Shown here: positions 11,449 to 21,185 of the stretch, piece by piece
How positions within the stretch are numbered: position 1 is the stretch's first letter
Layout of the letters: each line of letters opens with the position of its first letter
From: Ptiloglossa arizonensis
Taxonomy: Eukaryota > Arthropoda > Insecta > Hymenoptera > Colletidae
Direction of reading: 5' to 3'
Length of the DNA stretch: 64,000 nt
NCBI RefSeq assembly: GCF_051014685.1
Contig: NC_135058.1
Span: 17,362,811 to 17,426,810 of the forward strand
Translations under genes and position numbers: made by a program
Notes under the pieces: model-generated
Told to the model about the DNA's origin: nothing
Databases searched by the model: none
What the model saw: only the letters and a program-made list of their open reading frames with translations

Positions 11449-14400
11449 CTGACGACGAAACTACGGTAAGCGAGCACCTCGACTCGTCGCGACGCGACGC
11501 GACGCGACGCGAATCTTCTTACCAACGCACGTGTCCGTTTGCTTCGGCACGCGACCTTTGCACGCGTCAAAGTTGGCTTGAACGTCGTCCTCGCCGGGAC
11601 GCGCGGCCGGCCTGACGCACTGCACCTTCCGATGCTTCGATCCCTTCTTACCGTCGCAGGCGCTGCACTTGCTCCATTGACTCACGCGCCACCTTGGAGA
11701 GTTCGAGGATCCGATCAAGGGAGCCACTACCGGTTGAAAATTTCGCTTACCTCGCTGGGCAAACTTGCGTATTGCAAGCTCGGCTTTTCGATTCCGGTCG
11801 CTGCATGCCTTCGCAGAAATCGACGCTGACCATTCCACCGTGTTCCTCGATGCAGGCCGGTTCGGCGGTCTGTGTTCGTCGTGAAACGCGTAAACGTTCC
11901 GTGAGCAAGGATCGCGCGGGGCAACCGTCTCCGAGTACCGGACGTCCCCCGATACCGAAACGCGCTCATCCCTCGACCTACGCGCGTTCTCGAAACGCGT
12001 CTCGAGAGTCGCGGTACTCGGACCCTTCGAATTACCATTGTCCCGCCCCCGCATCTCGCACTGCACTCGGTCCACTCGAGGAAGTCCCACAGGTATTTCG
12101 GCGTGTACGAGGCGTCGCTCGACGCCACGTAGTACGAGTAACGGACACCGGGATTCTGGCTCAGAGTGTAGTACACGTACTGAAATCGTCCGAACGATGA
12201 ATCGTTGACGCGCGCATCGGGAAAACGCACCGTTCGAACCGAGTTTCCGTAAACTCGTGTCTCTTCGTTCGCTCTCTCGGTGCTCTCGAAAACGAACCGT
12301 AAACGATACGCGATCGCGGCACGCGATCGCCACCGAACTCACTTCTATTCGAATATCCTCGGACACCGGCCCTTTTATCTCGAGTTGCTCCCTGTCCGGC
12401 TCGGGATGCAAGTAAATCATAACGGCATTGGCGCATTGGTAATCGCCGCTTCGTTGCTCGCTCCTGCAATCGTCCAAGAGATTCGTTCAACGCGCGAGAA
12501 TCTCAACGTGCGCGCTCTTTCTCCACCGACAACGACGCCACGCTCTCGATACATTTTCGGCCGAACGGTTTTCAAAAGTTTTCCAATTTCGAAAACTTTA
12601 CATCGGAAAACGCGAACGAACGTTCCAAGAAAATTTTTCCGACGGACCGACGTTCGAAATTGTATAACGAGACGCGATCGTTTCGGACGCGCGAGTGAAA
12701 ATAATTACATGTTCGCGTTCAAACAGTAGGTTTTGTCTTTCTCCAGTCTCACCGCCAGGGTGTTTCCGGCAGGCTTGTTTTCCGAGACGCTCACGCTGCG
12801 AGCACCCTTAGGAATCGTCACGATCTTCACGTATCCTGACGCGTACACGGTCGGATCGTTAACACCGTTTCTCGAACCTTTCGGTTTCGGTTTCGGTTTC
12901 GGTTTCGGTTTCGGTTTCGGTTTCGGTTTCGGTTTGGTCGCGCGCGCGACAATTGCCGCGTGCTCGAAACGACCGACGAAGGGAACATTTTCATCGACGC
13001 GAAACGGTAACCGATTCCCGCGTCGAAAAGTTTTACGAGAAAAGGGATATAATTTACGTTCGCGAGGGTTCGTCGTGGTAAAGAGACCTTCTATCTTCTT
13101 GCATTTGGTACCGTCGCCCTTGCAAATGCCGCACTGATCTTCCACGGCTTCGGAATCCAGCACCCAATCGCAACCGACTTTCTAAAACGACCCACCTTTT
13201 ACGCTCGAAGCTAACGTTCGCCCTCCGAGGGGCACCGATCGAAAAGAAAGCGGCGAAAGATTCGCTCACCCTGCACGCTCCACCGATGCACATGTCGTTC
13301 GTCCCGGCCTTGCAGGGCGTCGAGTCGTTCACCATCGCGGAGAGCTTCATGTACGAGTGCTTCTCGTTGATGCAGTACAACTCGCAAGGATCGACGATCG
13401 ACTTGTCGATGAAAGCCGTCCACCGATGCAACGATTTGTCCGTCATCAGCGGTACCTTGTTCCACAGCTCGCATTGCACCGTGCGAAACGACGGTTGGGA
13501 AATCTCGCAAGCCTGTACGCAGCGAGAACGTTGCCGATTTCTCGATTCGGCGAATAGAAACGGGGGAGGGTAATTTACCCGAGTGTTGCAAAAGTTTATC
13601 TTTTTCCTGAGTCCGGTGCAATATCTGCCTCCGCCGGACGGGACCGGGTTGTCGCATTCCCTCTCGGCGTGTTTGATGCCACCGCCGCAGGTTCTGCTGC
13701 ACTCGCTCATGGGACCCCAGGAACCCCAACCACCGTGCACCGCCTTCGGTCGAGTGCCCATATCCACGCATTCCTTGTGAATGCACCACTGAATACACGC
13801 GCGTTCTTTACTATCCGACCTGATACGCGTACAGTGTACCGGACGATTTCGCGAAAGGGAACGATCGAAATTTCGACGGCGACGCAGAAAATATTCGCAT
13901 TGCGCTCGATGCGCAACGCGCACCGATACGATACGAGAGGTTTGCGCGAATATCGCGTTGCAAAGAGAGAAAGAAACGAGAGGAGCCGTTGGAGACGGAA
14001 CCACCCGTTCGACGAACCTTGTTTTCGCCGCATTTCGTTCCATCGGCCATGGAACTCCCGTGGGTCACGCAGCTCGAGTTGGTACGACACCAGAGACGCT
14101 CGCACTTGGCCTGTCGAGGCGACACATTCGCCGTTTAGGAGATCGGAGCGCTCGTTTTCCCTCCATTGTCGTTTCGTAAAATCGCTCGGGGAAGCGACAA
14201 ATATCGAGCGTCGAACGTTGCCTCTCTCGGTGAATACTATATTTCCACGAAACGCGTAATCGTTTCTCGAGCGATTTTTCGAGGAACGCAACGCGAACAA
14301 CCAACGTAACCGTACCGCACTGTTCGGACACAACGTCGAGCCAGGAATCATCATCTCGCACTGGAAATCCGCATCGTACATCGCGCCGGGCAACATGTCC

Positions 14401-14509
14401 GGGAGCTTGAACTTTTCCGGTGGATTTTTCGGGTTGTTGTTCAAACACTCTCCGAGGCCGCTCCTAACGAATCGACGGGAGAAACTTTCGACTCGCGTCG
14501 AACCTCGTA

Positions 14510-14589
<80 letters not shown>

Positions 14590-17500
14590 TCGGGAAAAGA
14601 TTTACTCGAGTAACGCGGTTATGAACTTTCGACTGCACGAGGACCACCTGATCGTGTAAATGAAGACGATGGGCGACATGACGAAATAGCTACCGTCCTT
14701 GTCCTTGGACGGGCATCCGCTGATGTCCGGTTGATCGTGGGAGCAGCCCATCCTGGAAAAACCCACCTTGCGTAATTACTTTCTTCCGCGAGTGTTTCGC
14801 GCGCGACAGGCTGAACGGGGAACGCTCGCGAAAGAATCGACTCCTTTCGATCGTCTCGATTCCCGTCTTCGTCGACCCTTTCGCCGTCGAGGGGACAACG
14901 CGCTCGCTCGTGCCCGGTTTTGCGCGGTCCGGGAGACGATAGCCGATCGAGAGCGTCGATGCCGGCGAAAGGATCGAGCTTAGCGGCAAAGAAACGTGCA
15001 TGGACAGTACACGTGACCAACTTCGTGGGCAATTACGATTCCGAGCAGCAGACCGCTGTCTTCGTTGATGGAGGCCGCTTTGTCGGGATTACAGGCGGTT
15101 CCCACGTACGCCAAACCCATCAGGTTGCAGTCCGTCCCGTCCGAGCAAATGTCGTATCTGAAATACGAATTTCCTCGAGGGAATTTAACGCGTACCGGCT
15201 CCAACATTTTCTCGAGCAACCGAGTATTCGCGTACGTCGAAGCGATTCTCTTTTTCCTAGAATCGTCTCGAATCGCGACGATTCGGATACACCGAGCAAA
15301 ACCGCACCTAGTAACGAGAACGCCGATGTCGTAGTGATTCGGGTGAGCAAAGTCCGGCGGGTTCATTTTCTTCGACCACGCTGCAAAACTTTCGAGCGTC
15401 TGTTCGGCTGCGGGGCTGATCGTCAAATCTATCTACGAAAACACGGTTTCGATAAAAAGATCTCGAAATTTTTCGGGGAATCGCTCGATCTCTCGCGAAA
15501 CTCGATCGTCGCGCCTCGTATCGCGGAGAAAGGTTCTTTCGCCGGTCGGTCTCTTACCTCTTCCTTCTCCTTCTCCAAATATATCATGCGAACGACGATC
15601 ACGTCTATTTGATTCCCGCAGCTGCCGTCGTGATAAAATTCCGACACCATGTTCATGATCGTTAACAAATACTGCTCGTAGTCGGTGTTGTTGTGAAAGT
15701 CGAGAAACCTTCTGTCCGCGACCAATCCAACTTCTATGTACCGATGTATACTGTGAGTCGCGTACAATCCCGCTTTCGCGTCTCGCTTCGTTTCCACGGA
15801 ATTCTTCTCCGTCAGCTTCTTTTCTCGTTTGGCCAACTCTTCCGCCCACGCGGCCTCCCAATTATCTGTTCGACGAACAAACGAAATTCAACTTCGATTC
15901 GAGCGACGATCTCGCAAATCGATTTACTCGCGATTCGGTCGTTTCCGGTGGTCTTTCGAAGCCGAGGTTGCGTACCTTTGCTCGCTCGCGAAAAGACTGG
16001 AAATTTTCTAAATGAAATCGTTCGTTTTGCAACCGTTGGAAACTCCCGAGTTTCGCGTCGCTCCTCGAGGAAAACTACCAAAGGAGACCGATCGGTCGAC
16101 ACTGACCGCTGGTTCCGCAAGTCCGCTGGGCCGGAAGGTCGCGACCGGTGTCTTTTTCGGGAGGGAGGTCCCGTTTGTAGGCGATGTGAACGTGTCGGCC
16201 GTCCGGTTCCGGTTCAACTTGGTGCATCGGCTCGACGAAGTACCGACCGCGATCGGTTTCCACGTAGCCGGCCTGCGCACGCGATCCAGCCGCGTTTCTC
16301 GTTAATCGACCGTATCGCGAACAAGACGTCGGAACGAGCCTCGCCGAGACTACGGACCTCGATTACTCGACGAACTCGCAACCCAGACCTAACCCAGACC
16401 TAACCCAGACCTAACCCATACCTAACCCATACCTAACCCCGCCGAGCGAAATCGAATCGCGACTTATTCCGATCCAACGAGATCTCGATCGCGCCGATCA
16501 CCGCTCGGTAATTCCCTGGAAATTCCGGTCTGCTCGACGTCGAGGTCCGCGCCCCTCGATACTCGGCCAAAATTTACCCATCCGAGGAAATGACGGTTCG
16601 CGACCGATTCGCCGCGCCTCGACATTCCTTTCGGGTACGATCGCGAGCTCGTACGAAATTTCTTTCCTCCCGAAAATCGAACGCTCGACGAATCGAAAAC
16701 GAGGGAAAAGTTTACCAACCACGCCGTCGCACAAAGACAGGGCAGCCTTCGAGCCGGCGTGGCCCCTGACGAAGCCACGGTAATGGCACTGGCGATCCGA
16801 AGCCCTCTTGAATCGAATCGCCTCGTTCAGGTTGCTCGCGAGACCGGCGCCTCGCGTCTCGATCACCATGTCGGGCGAGATGAATTCGTGGTACGGGCTG
16901 AGCTCCACGTGATGTTCGATCCCGTCGAAAGGCAGCACCAGGTGCAATTTATCGGTCTCGAGGTCGCTCGATCTCTTTCGGCGCTCGGTGATCTCCCGCC
17001 GGTCGTAGAAATTCGGCAGAGAGTAGCTCTCGAAGCTTCCGTCTCGAAGCACTCGTCTCGGTACCAACAATTTCGGCTCGTGGACGTCTCTCGTGTACCT
17101 GAAGCGGCACCGCCGAACAACGGATATTTCGATCGAAGGACCTTCGAGGGACGTTCGAGAAACGTTACGCGTTTCGCCCGGTGATCCCGAGCGGTTCGGT
17201 CACCTATTTCCTTTCCTTCTCGGTGCGCGAATATTCGAAAAATCCGAGTTTCTTTCCGTTTTCGTTTCTTCGTTTTCAGAGATTTCGGACCAAAACCGCG
17301 ATACACCGATCCGAAAAGCTCGGCAGCGCAAAAAACGCCCGTACGCGCCCGGATTATCGTTGTTACCGACGTTGCTACCGTTTTTATCGGTTCCGCCGCT
17401 CGACTCGCCGATTTATCGGGTTCTTACGGTGTCACCGTCTTTCTAAAACCGTTACCGTTTCGAATGCTCGCGAGATACCGTTCCGAGCCAATAAATCAAC

Positions 17501-17976
17501 GTATCTATCTATCTATTATCGCGAATGGCGCACCCCTTCGCAAAGACAAAGAGTCGTAAATTCCGACTCGACCGGGAGCAGTCGTTCGCTCGTCGAATGG
17601 AAATCCGTGACGACGGATCGTTGCGCGATCCACGGGACGAAAGGACGAAAAGACGAACGAACGAACGAACGAACGAACGAACGAACGAACGCGTCGAGAA
17701 AGATACGGTGCATTTTTCATCGAGGAGGCGGACTCGCGCAGGAAGGGGTGCCGATAAAATCGAATCGGATCGCGTCGCGTCGCACGGACGTAATCGTCGT
17801 CGACGCGAGCACCGAATCGAATTTTTCGGCGAGGGATCGATAACCGTCGCAGCCCGCGTATGCACTTACCTACCATGGTATACGTTTCCGGGTCCGCGGG
17901 CGTACTTTTCGAGCAGGTCGCCGTCCGCGATCACGAGAATCCCGAACAACGTCGGAAGCGCTTGGAATCCTTTCAT
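10934..17976 (-). CDS. ADAMTS-family secreted metalloprotease (gene 1), 18 coding exons
   Basis: This is a secreted zinc endopeptidase of the ADAMTS family, expected to cut extracellular-matrix proteins. Joining exons 17976-17870, 17098-16720, 16272-16107, 15865-15558, 15432-15308, 15157-15011, 14752-14606, 14463-14316, 14110-14018, 13788-13579, 13512-13270, 13181-13058, 12877-12709, 12463-12343, 12179-12036, 11869-11751, 11692-11523 and 11448-10934 gives 3435 nt in one frame (1144 residues). Visible in order: signal peptide (1-19), M12B propeptide (about 30-217), reprolysin domain with HEVGHVMGCSHD at 406-417 and Met-turn M436, disintegrin-like region (about 459-540), TSP1 (from W561), Cys-rich (about 612-735), spacer (about 735-857), TSP1 (about 858-917), TSP1 (917-970), then a 171-residue tail. 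It has no PLAC domain and no canonical furin site. The closest vertebrate subtype is undecided. Confidence 0.88.
11488..11512. repeat. 5-bp repeat GACGC in last intron of gene 1
   Basis: At least four perfect GACGC copies lie in the 74-bp intron between exons 17 and 18. Confidence 0.85.
11523..11692 (-). CDS. ADAMTS gene 1, exon 17: third TSP1 repeat
   Basis: The exon encodes WRVSQWSKCSAC and a following Cys pattern of a thrombospondin type 1 repeat. The acceptor is CTCCAAG and the donor is G/GTAAGA. It enters with one base completing Arg and leaves in phase 1. Confidence 0.87.
11751..11869 (-). CDS. ADAMTS gene 1, exon 16: second half of TSP1 repeat 2
   Basis: The exon encodes the end of the second TSP1 repeat, including VDFCEG and the closing CNTQVCPAR. 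The acceptor is ACACAG and the donor is AG/GTAAGC (phase 2). The same phase and the CPAR junction occur in gene 2 at 55640. Confidence 0.88.
12036..12179 (-). CDS. ADAMTS gene 1, exon 15: end of spacer and start of TSP1 repeat 2
   Basis: The exon follows the acceptor ATTTCAG and encodes a Tyr-rich strand (YVYYTLSQNPGVRYSYY), then WDFLEWTECSARCGGG, the start of a TSP1 repeat. The donor is ATG/GTAATT (phase 0). Confidence 0.88.
12343..12463 (-). CDS. ADAMTS gene 1, exon 14: spacer
   Basis: The exon encodes a spacer strand ending PVSEDIRIE that aligns with PIKEDIAVY of gene 2. The acceptor is ATTGCAG with one leading base, and the donor is GAA/GTGAGT (phase 0). Confidence 0.87.
12709..12877 (-). 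CDS. ADAMTS gene 1, exon 13: spacer start
   Basis: The exon encodes YASGYVKIVTIPKGARSVSV and onward to YCLNAN, the typical opening of the ADAMTS spacer. The end is the donor AT/GTAATT (phase 2), matching gene 2 at 54899. The 5' border at AAAG/GTTCG is doubtful. The upstream 180 bp has no stop, is in frame and lacks a pyrimidine tract, so exons 12 and 13 may be one exon (12709-13181). Confidence 0.7.
12879..12935. repeat. (GGTTTC)n hexanucleotide array; Lys-Pro repeat if translated on the minus strand
   Basis: About nine copies of GGTTTC lie between exons 12 and 13 of ADAMTS gene 1. On the minus strand they read AAACCG in the gene's own frame, giving about ten Lys-Pro dipeptides. Confidence 0.95.
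13058..13181 (-). CDS. ADAMTS gene 1, exon 12: end of Cys-rich domain
   Basis: The exon encodes KVGCDWVLDSEAVEDQCG and CKGDGTKC, a hallmark ADAMTS Cys-rich segment. The acceptor is TTTTAG (phase 0). The proposed donor is C/GTAAAT in phase 1; read-through into exon 13 is equally open. Confidence 0.82.
13270..13512 (-). CDS. ADAMTS gene 1, exon 11: Cys-rich domain
   Basis: The exon starts ACEISQPSFRTVQC and contains DPCELYC and DMCIGGACR, conserved landmarks of the ADAMTS Cys-rich domain. The acceptor is CGTACAG and the donor is AGG/GTGAGC, both phase 0. Confidence 0.9.
13579..13788 (-). CDS. ADAMTS gene 1, exon 10: first TSP1 repeat
   Basis: The exon encodes WCIHKEC, then GGWGSWGPMSECSRTCGGG and YCTG, the central thrombospondin type 1 repeat. 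Its WxxWxxCSxTCGGG core is intact. The acceptor is TATTCAG and the donor is CGG/GTAAAT, both phase 0. Confidence 0.93.
14018..14110 (-). CDS. ADAMTS gene 1, exon 9: disintegrin-like region, second half
   Basis: The exon encodes AKCERLWCRTNSSCVTHGS and ADGTKCGENK, the conserved LWC...DGTxCG segment. The acceptor is CGACAG and the donor is AAG/GTTCGT, both phase 0. It aligns with the exon at 52491-52580 of gene 2. Confidence 0.9.
14316..14463 (-). CDS. ADAMTS gene 1, exon 8: disintegrin-like region, first half
   Basis: The exon encodes SGLGECLNNNP, LPGAMYDADFQCE and STLCPNS. The acceptor is CGTTAG with one leading base, and the donor is GCG/GTACGG (phase 0). Confidence 0.88.
14513..14586. repeat. 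(GA)n microsatellite filling half of intron 7 of gene 1
   Basis: About 36 GA units occupy roughly half of the 142-bp intron between exons 7 and 8. On the transcribed sense they read (CU)n, so they form an exceptionally long pyrimidine tract before the exon 8 acceptor. Confidence 0.97.
14606..14752 (-). CDS. ADAMTS gene 1, exon 7: end of catalytic domain with third zinc His and Met-turn
   Basis: One leading base completes Val, then the exon reads MGCSHD, finishing HExxHxxGxxHD. It goes on to YFVMSP (Met-turn) and RWSSCSRKFI. The acceptor is TTTCCAG and the donor is GA/GTAAAT (phase 2). Its 147-nt length equals that of the matching gene 2 exon. Confidence 0.92.
15011..15157 (-). CDS. ADAMTS gene 1, exon 6: catalytic domain with HEVGH
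   Basis: The exon encodes DICSDGTDCNLMGLAYVG, then CNPDKAASINEDSG and IAHEVGH. The acceptor is ATTTCAG and the donor is GT/GTACTG (phase 2). The zinc motif is split by the following intron, as in gene 2. Confidence 0.92.
15308..15432 (-). CDS. ADAMTS gene 1, exon 5: catalytic domain
   Basis: The exon encodes the helix with LESFAAWSKKMNPPD and HPNHYDIGVLVTR, a strongly conserved reprolysin block. The acceptor is TCGTAG, directly after an in-frame TAG, and the donor is AG/GTGCGG (phase 2). Confidence 0.9.
15558..15865 (-). CDS. ADAMTS gene 1, exon 4: propeptide end and start of catalytic domain
   Basis: The exon starts DNWEAAWAEEL, a basic linker, then encodes RYIEVGLVADRRFLDFH and [15 protein letters not shown], the start of the reprolysin domain. 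The linker has KREKK and ETKR but no Arg-X-Lys/Arg-Arg furin site. The acceptor is GAACAG and the donor is GAG/GTAAGA (phase 0). Confidence 0.92.
16107..16272 (-). CDS. ADAMTS gene 1, exon 3: propeptide with cysteine switch
   Basis: The exon starts AGYVETDRGRYFVEP, the conserved propeptide strand, and ends RTCGTS, the cysteine-switch position. The acceptor is GCGCAG and the donor is G/GTCAGT (phase 1), the same phase as the matching gene 2 exon. Confidence 0.9.
16381..16440. repeat. interstitial telomere-type repeat TTAGGTCTGGG in intron 2 of gene 1
   Basis: The plus strand shows three copies of ACCCAGACCTA, two of the variant ACCCATACCTA and a partial copy. On the minus strand this is (TTAGGTCTGGG)n followed by (TTAGGTATGGG)n. 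The 11-bp unit contains the insect TTAGG core and matches a telomere unit I recall being reported for Hymenoptera. Confidence 0.8.
16720..17098 (-). CDS. ADAMTS gene 1, exon 2: M12B propeptide
   Basis: The exon encodes LHLVLPFDGIEHHVELSPY, CHYRGFVRGH and ALSLCDGV, the reprolysin-family propeptide. The acceptor is GCTTCAG with one leading base. The donor is GTG/GTTGGT (phase 0); it is weak but gives the same CDGx/AG junction as gene 2. Confidence 0.87.
17655..17691. repeat. (GAAC)n microsatellite in intron 1 of gene 1
   Basis: About nine GAAC units run in tandem without interruption. Confidence 0.93.
17870..17976 (-). CDS. ADAMTS gene 1, exon 1: start codon and signal peptide
   Basis: ATG at 17976-17974 opens MKGFQALPTLFGILVIADG, a short basic start and hydrophobic core typical of a signal peptide. 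About 16 further residues lead to a strong donor, AG/GTAAGT (phase 2). Exon 2 starts with the single base needed to complete the codon. The frame is open upstream, so a longer N-terminus cannot be excluded. Confidence 0.75.
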
Positions 17977-18832
17977 GTCAGACCAGTTTTTCGTGCCTCG
18001 CCTCCTGAAGTCGGCCAAACGCCACGGAACAACGAAATCCTCGCGCAATTGTTTCCGATCGACGCCGCGGTTTCGGAAGAATCTCCCCATTTTCGAAAAA
18101 CCTCGTTCCCGCGGAGTAGCGGGCGTTGTTCGGCGCGCGAACCTTCGCGGACCGCGATCGACTCCACCGCGCGACCTTCTCGCCAGAGAGAAAAAGCTCC
18201 CGGTGGTCCGTGGAAAGTAAACCGAGACGCGACAATTTCCCGCAAAACGGTGCGCGTACGTACTTCGAAACCCTGTAAAACTATCGCTCGAACCCGATGA
18301 TAACCTCGAAGGACGGCTCGTGCTCGAGCGCGTGATCAACGTTGGCGGGAACCTCGTCGAGATCCGCGTTATTTTCCAATCGGTCTTAACCTTATCGGCC
18401 ACGCCTCCCGTACGATCGCGTATTTCCAGCTTTCGGCTGGAACGCGGTGCGGAACCTAACGGTTCGTCGTTTCTTTGAATCGGTCCGCGTCCCGGTACGC
18501 GGTAAACGCGATACTCGCTCGGAATGCGGCGTCGATGTCGCGTAATCGTTCGACGCGCGCAACCGTCGCGATTCGGAAGTCCCGTGTCCGCCTTACCCGT
18601 TGCGAGCGCGAAAGAAAATTCGAGAAACGCGGACCAAAGGATATTCCCGCGCCTCGTCGCGTTATACCGCGTCCTAGAGACTTCCCTCGATCCTGCCAAT
18701 TTAGATGTCTCCCCTCCCCTTTCCCCTCCCCGCGTCTCGTGGCCTTAATTATTTCTCGGCCAATGACCGGTTGTCATCGACAGCCGCGGTGACGAGCGCA
18801 AACGGACCACCCCGGAGCGTTCTCCTTCCTCT

Positions 18833-18863
18833 CCCACCCACCCCCCCCCCCCCCCCACCCCCC
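18833..18863. repeat. poly-C tract with A interruptions
   Basis: A run of 16 or more C residues is broken by single A bases. The opposite strand is poly-G and could form a quadruplex. Confidence 0.9.
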
Positions 18864-20056
18864 ATTTCCCTCGCTCTCCGCGCTCCCGTACGTTCGCCGC
18901 TCTCTTCGTCGCGGGGATTGCGACGATACGCTCCTTCGACGGAGACCACCGAGTAAAACTAGACACCGAGTTTTGCGCCGTTTCGTTCCGTAAAAGGGAT
19001 CGCGTAAACGGGATGCACCGAGCGGTCACGGTTTCTCGTCCCTTTCGAATTAATCGGCGCGAGCGAACACCGCGAAAACGACCCAGGTACGAGCCACCCC
19101 GAGAGAAACTTTCTCCTCGACGAAACTCCTTCGAAAACGAATCGAACGAGTTCGAGTTCCTTTTCGAGTAAAACGGCCAACGAACGTCGAGGATGTCGCG
19201 CTGGCAACGGGCCACCTCAAGATCTCTCCTCGCCGAAGAAAAAACGGAACAACGAAAGGAAACGTTGCTCGACCTCCTTCGCGGCTGGAGGCGTTCAGCC
19301 CGCTCGAAGGCCGACTCGATCTTTTCTTCTTCTTCTGCTTCTTCTGCTTCTTCTGCTTCTTTTCCTTTTTCTTTTTTCAACGGAATATTCAATTTCTTCG
19401 TTGGGTCGAAAATTGTACGAAATTAGCGAGGAACGTCTCTCGGAAAAGTCGAATCGCTCGAGCCGAGGAGCAGCGAACGGATTCGACGTACGGTGCGGCG
19501 TCGCGCGAAAACGTTCGACCGACCGACTGGATCGCGTTACCCTACTCGCGAGTATTTTACAGTCGATCGATTACCATCGAGCGTAGGAACTCGATGCATC
19601 CTGGCGGCTACGGTCCGATAGACTCGATCAAACGTACACCGACCGGTTGGAAGTTGATTCGACGTTACGGGCGATCGTTCGTCACGCGCGAGAGTAAACG
19701 AATCTTGGTCGAAGCGGTCGCGTTTCGTCGAGTCGAGCGGAAACGACGTCGATCGCGAATACCGAGTGGGTGGTCCCTGCGCGCCATTTTACTTACCCGC
19801 GACTCGATTCGCCAACGAACGCTCGGCACTCGCTCGCGGTACCGTTTTTCTCTCGCGGATAGGTGGCATTTTCGCGCCTCGCGCGTACCCCGGGGCCCCC
19901 GTTCCTTTCCCCGTTCGCGATCGACAATTATTTTAACGACTTGCCAACGATTCGGCGATTCGGAACCAACGGTTTCGGCTATACCGATCGAGACCGGTAC
20001 GGCTCCGAATCGTATCTCGCGGTCTCCTTGGACGCGATTCGAAACGCCGTACGAGC

Positions 20057-20093
20057 GCGCAACGAACGCGCAACGAACGCGCAACGAACGCGC
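20057..20093. repeat. 11-bp tandem repeat AACGAACGCGC, about 3 copies
   Basis: Three full perfect copies are present with a partial copy before them. Confidence 0.9.
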
Positions 20094-21166
20094 CGCCGGT
20101 GCTACGGTCGAAAATCATCGGACGATCGACCCACGCGAACGAGTTCGCAGCCCGTGCGACTAGCTACCAGGTGCTCGTCGTCGAGGACCTCCTTTCCGAG
20201 ATACCTCCCGCGAACCTTCCGAGATTCGAAAACGCGAACAAAGTGAGAATTTTCTCCTCGGAAGTTGGAGAACCGCGAATCGGAGAGAAACGGGAAGAAC
20301 GAATCGCGAACCGAGAAGGCAAAAAGAGAGGGTAATCGACTTTCGAAGGAGACGAGGCGAGACACTACCGGCAACGAATCGAGAAGAGCCGAGAACCGGG
20401 ACCGGAAATAAAAAAGTTACTACGAAAGAGCGTTAAAGACGCCGGCCGACGAAAACGGATCAGCATCGAACATCCTCGGGGAAAAGCGATCGGCTTCGAT
20501 CTACTTTTCGCGCGGCTCGACGAATTTCCAAATTTCCCTGGGCCTTTTTCGCTTCGGATCCTTTGCTGCGCGCGAAAACGCGTCGCGCGACTCCGTTTCG
20601 CGTTTTTCCCTCTTTTCGCGGTAAACCGTGACTCGTTGCACCGAGTATCGTGGAAAAACACGGAGCGCTCGTTCCTCGAACGGATCGAGGGAAATTGTCG
20701 TACGAGCGCGTCGCGGACGGTGTTTCCACGGTTTCGCGGTAATCGGCGAAAAAAGTTTCCAACGAACTCGAGGCCCTTTGCGTTCGTCGCGAGTCATATT
20801 TATTCGAAAACGCCGTCTCGATCGCGATTAACTCCGCCGCAACGGGTGTTTTCCTCGCGCTACTCGGACGCGAGGAAAATTGCTCCACGTGGTGGCCGTT
20901 TCCATCGAACGACGTTCCGAGGATCCCGTTCGCCCAACGCGAGATTCCCGAAGGGTCGCGGGATCTCGGGATCGCGTTTCGGCGAAAGTTACCGCGAGGA
21001 TCCTGCGAATCGCAATTCTTTCCGTCCTTTCCGCTTGAAATTTGTTCCTTCGAGTAAACAGTCGCGCGGCGCCCTTGGCGCGAACGAGAAACTGCGAGCG
21101 TCTTGCTTTCGATGCATCGGAAAGAGAGGAAATTCGCGACGCGCGAGAGATTTATGCGCACGATGC

Positions 21167-21185
21167 CGCGCGCGCGCGCGCGCGC
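21167..21185. repeat. (CG)n microsatellite
   Basis: About nine CG dinucleotides run in tandem, consistent with the general absence of CpG depletion in the region. Confidence 0.9.

Noticed and set aside
10196..11452. 418-codon plus-strand frame and 404-codon minus-strand frame (10356-11570)
   Set aside because: Both are shadows of the last exons of ADAMTS gene 1 in other frames and cross its introns and repeat arrays.
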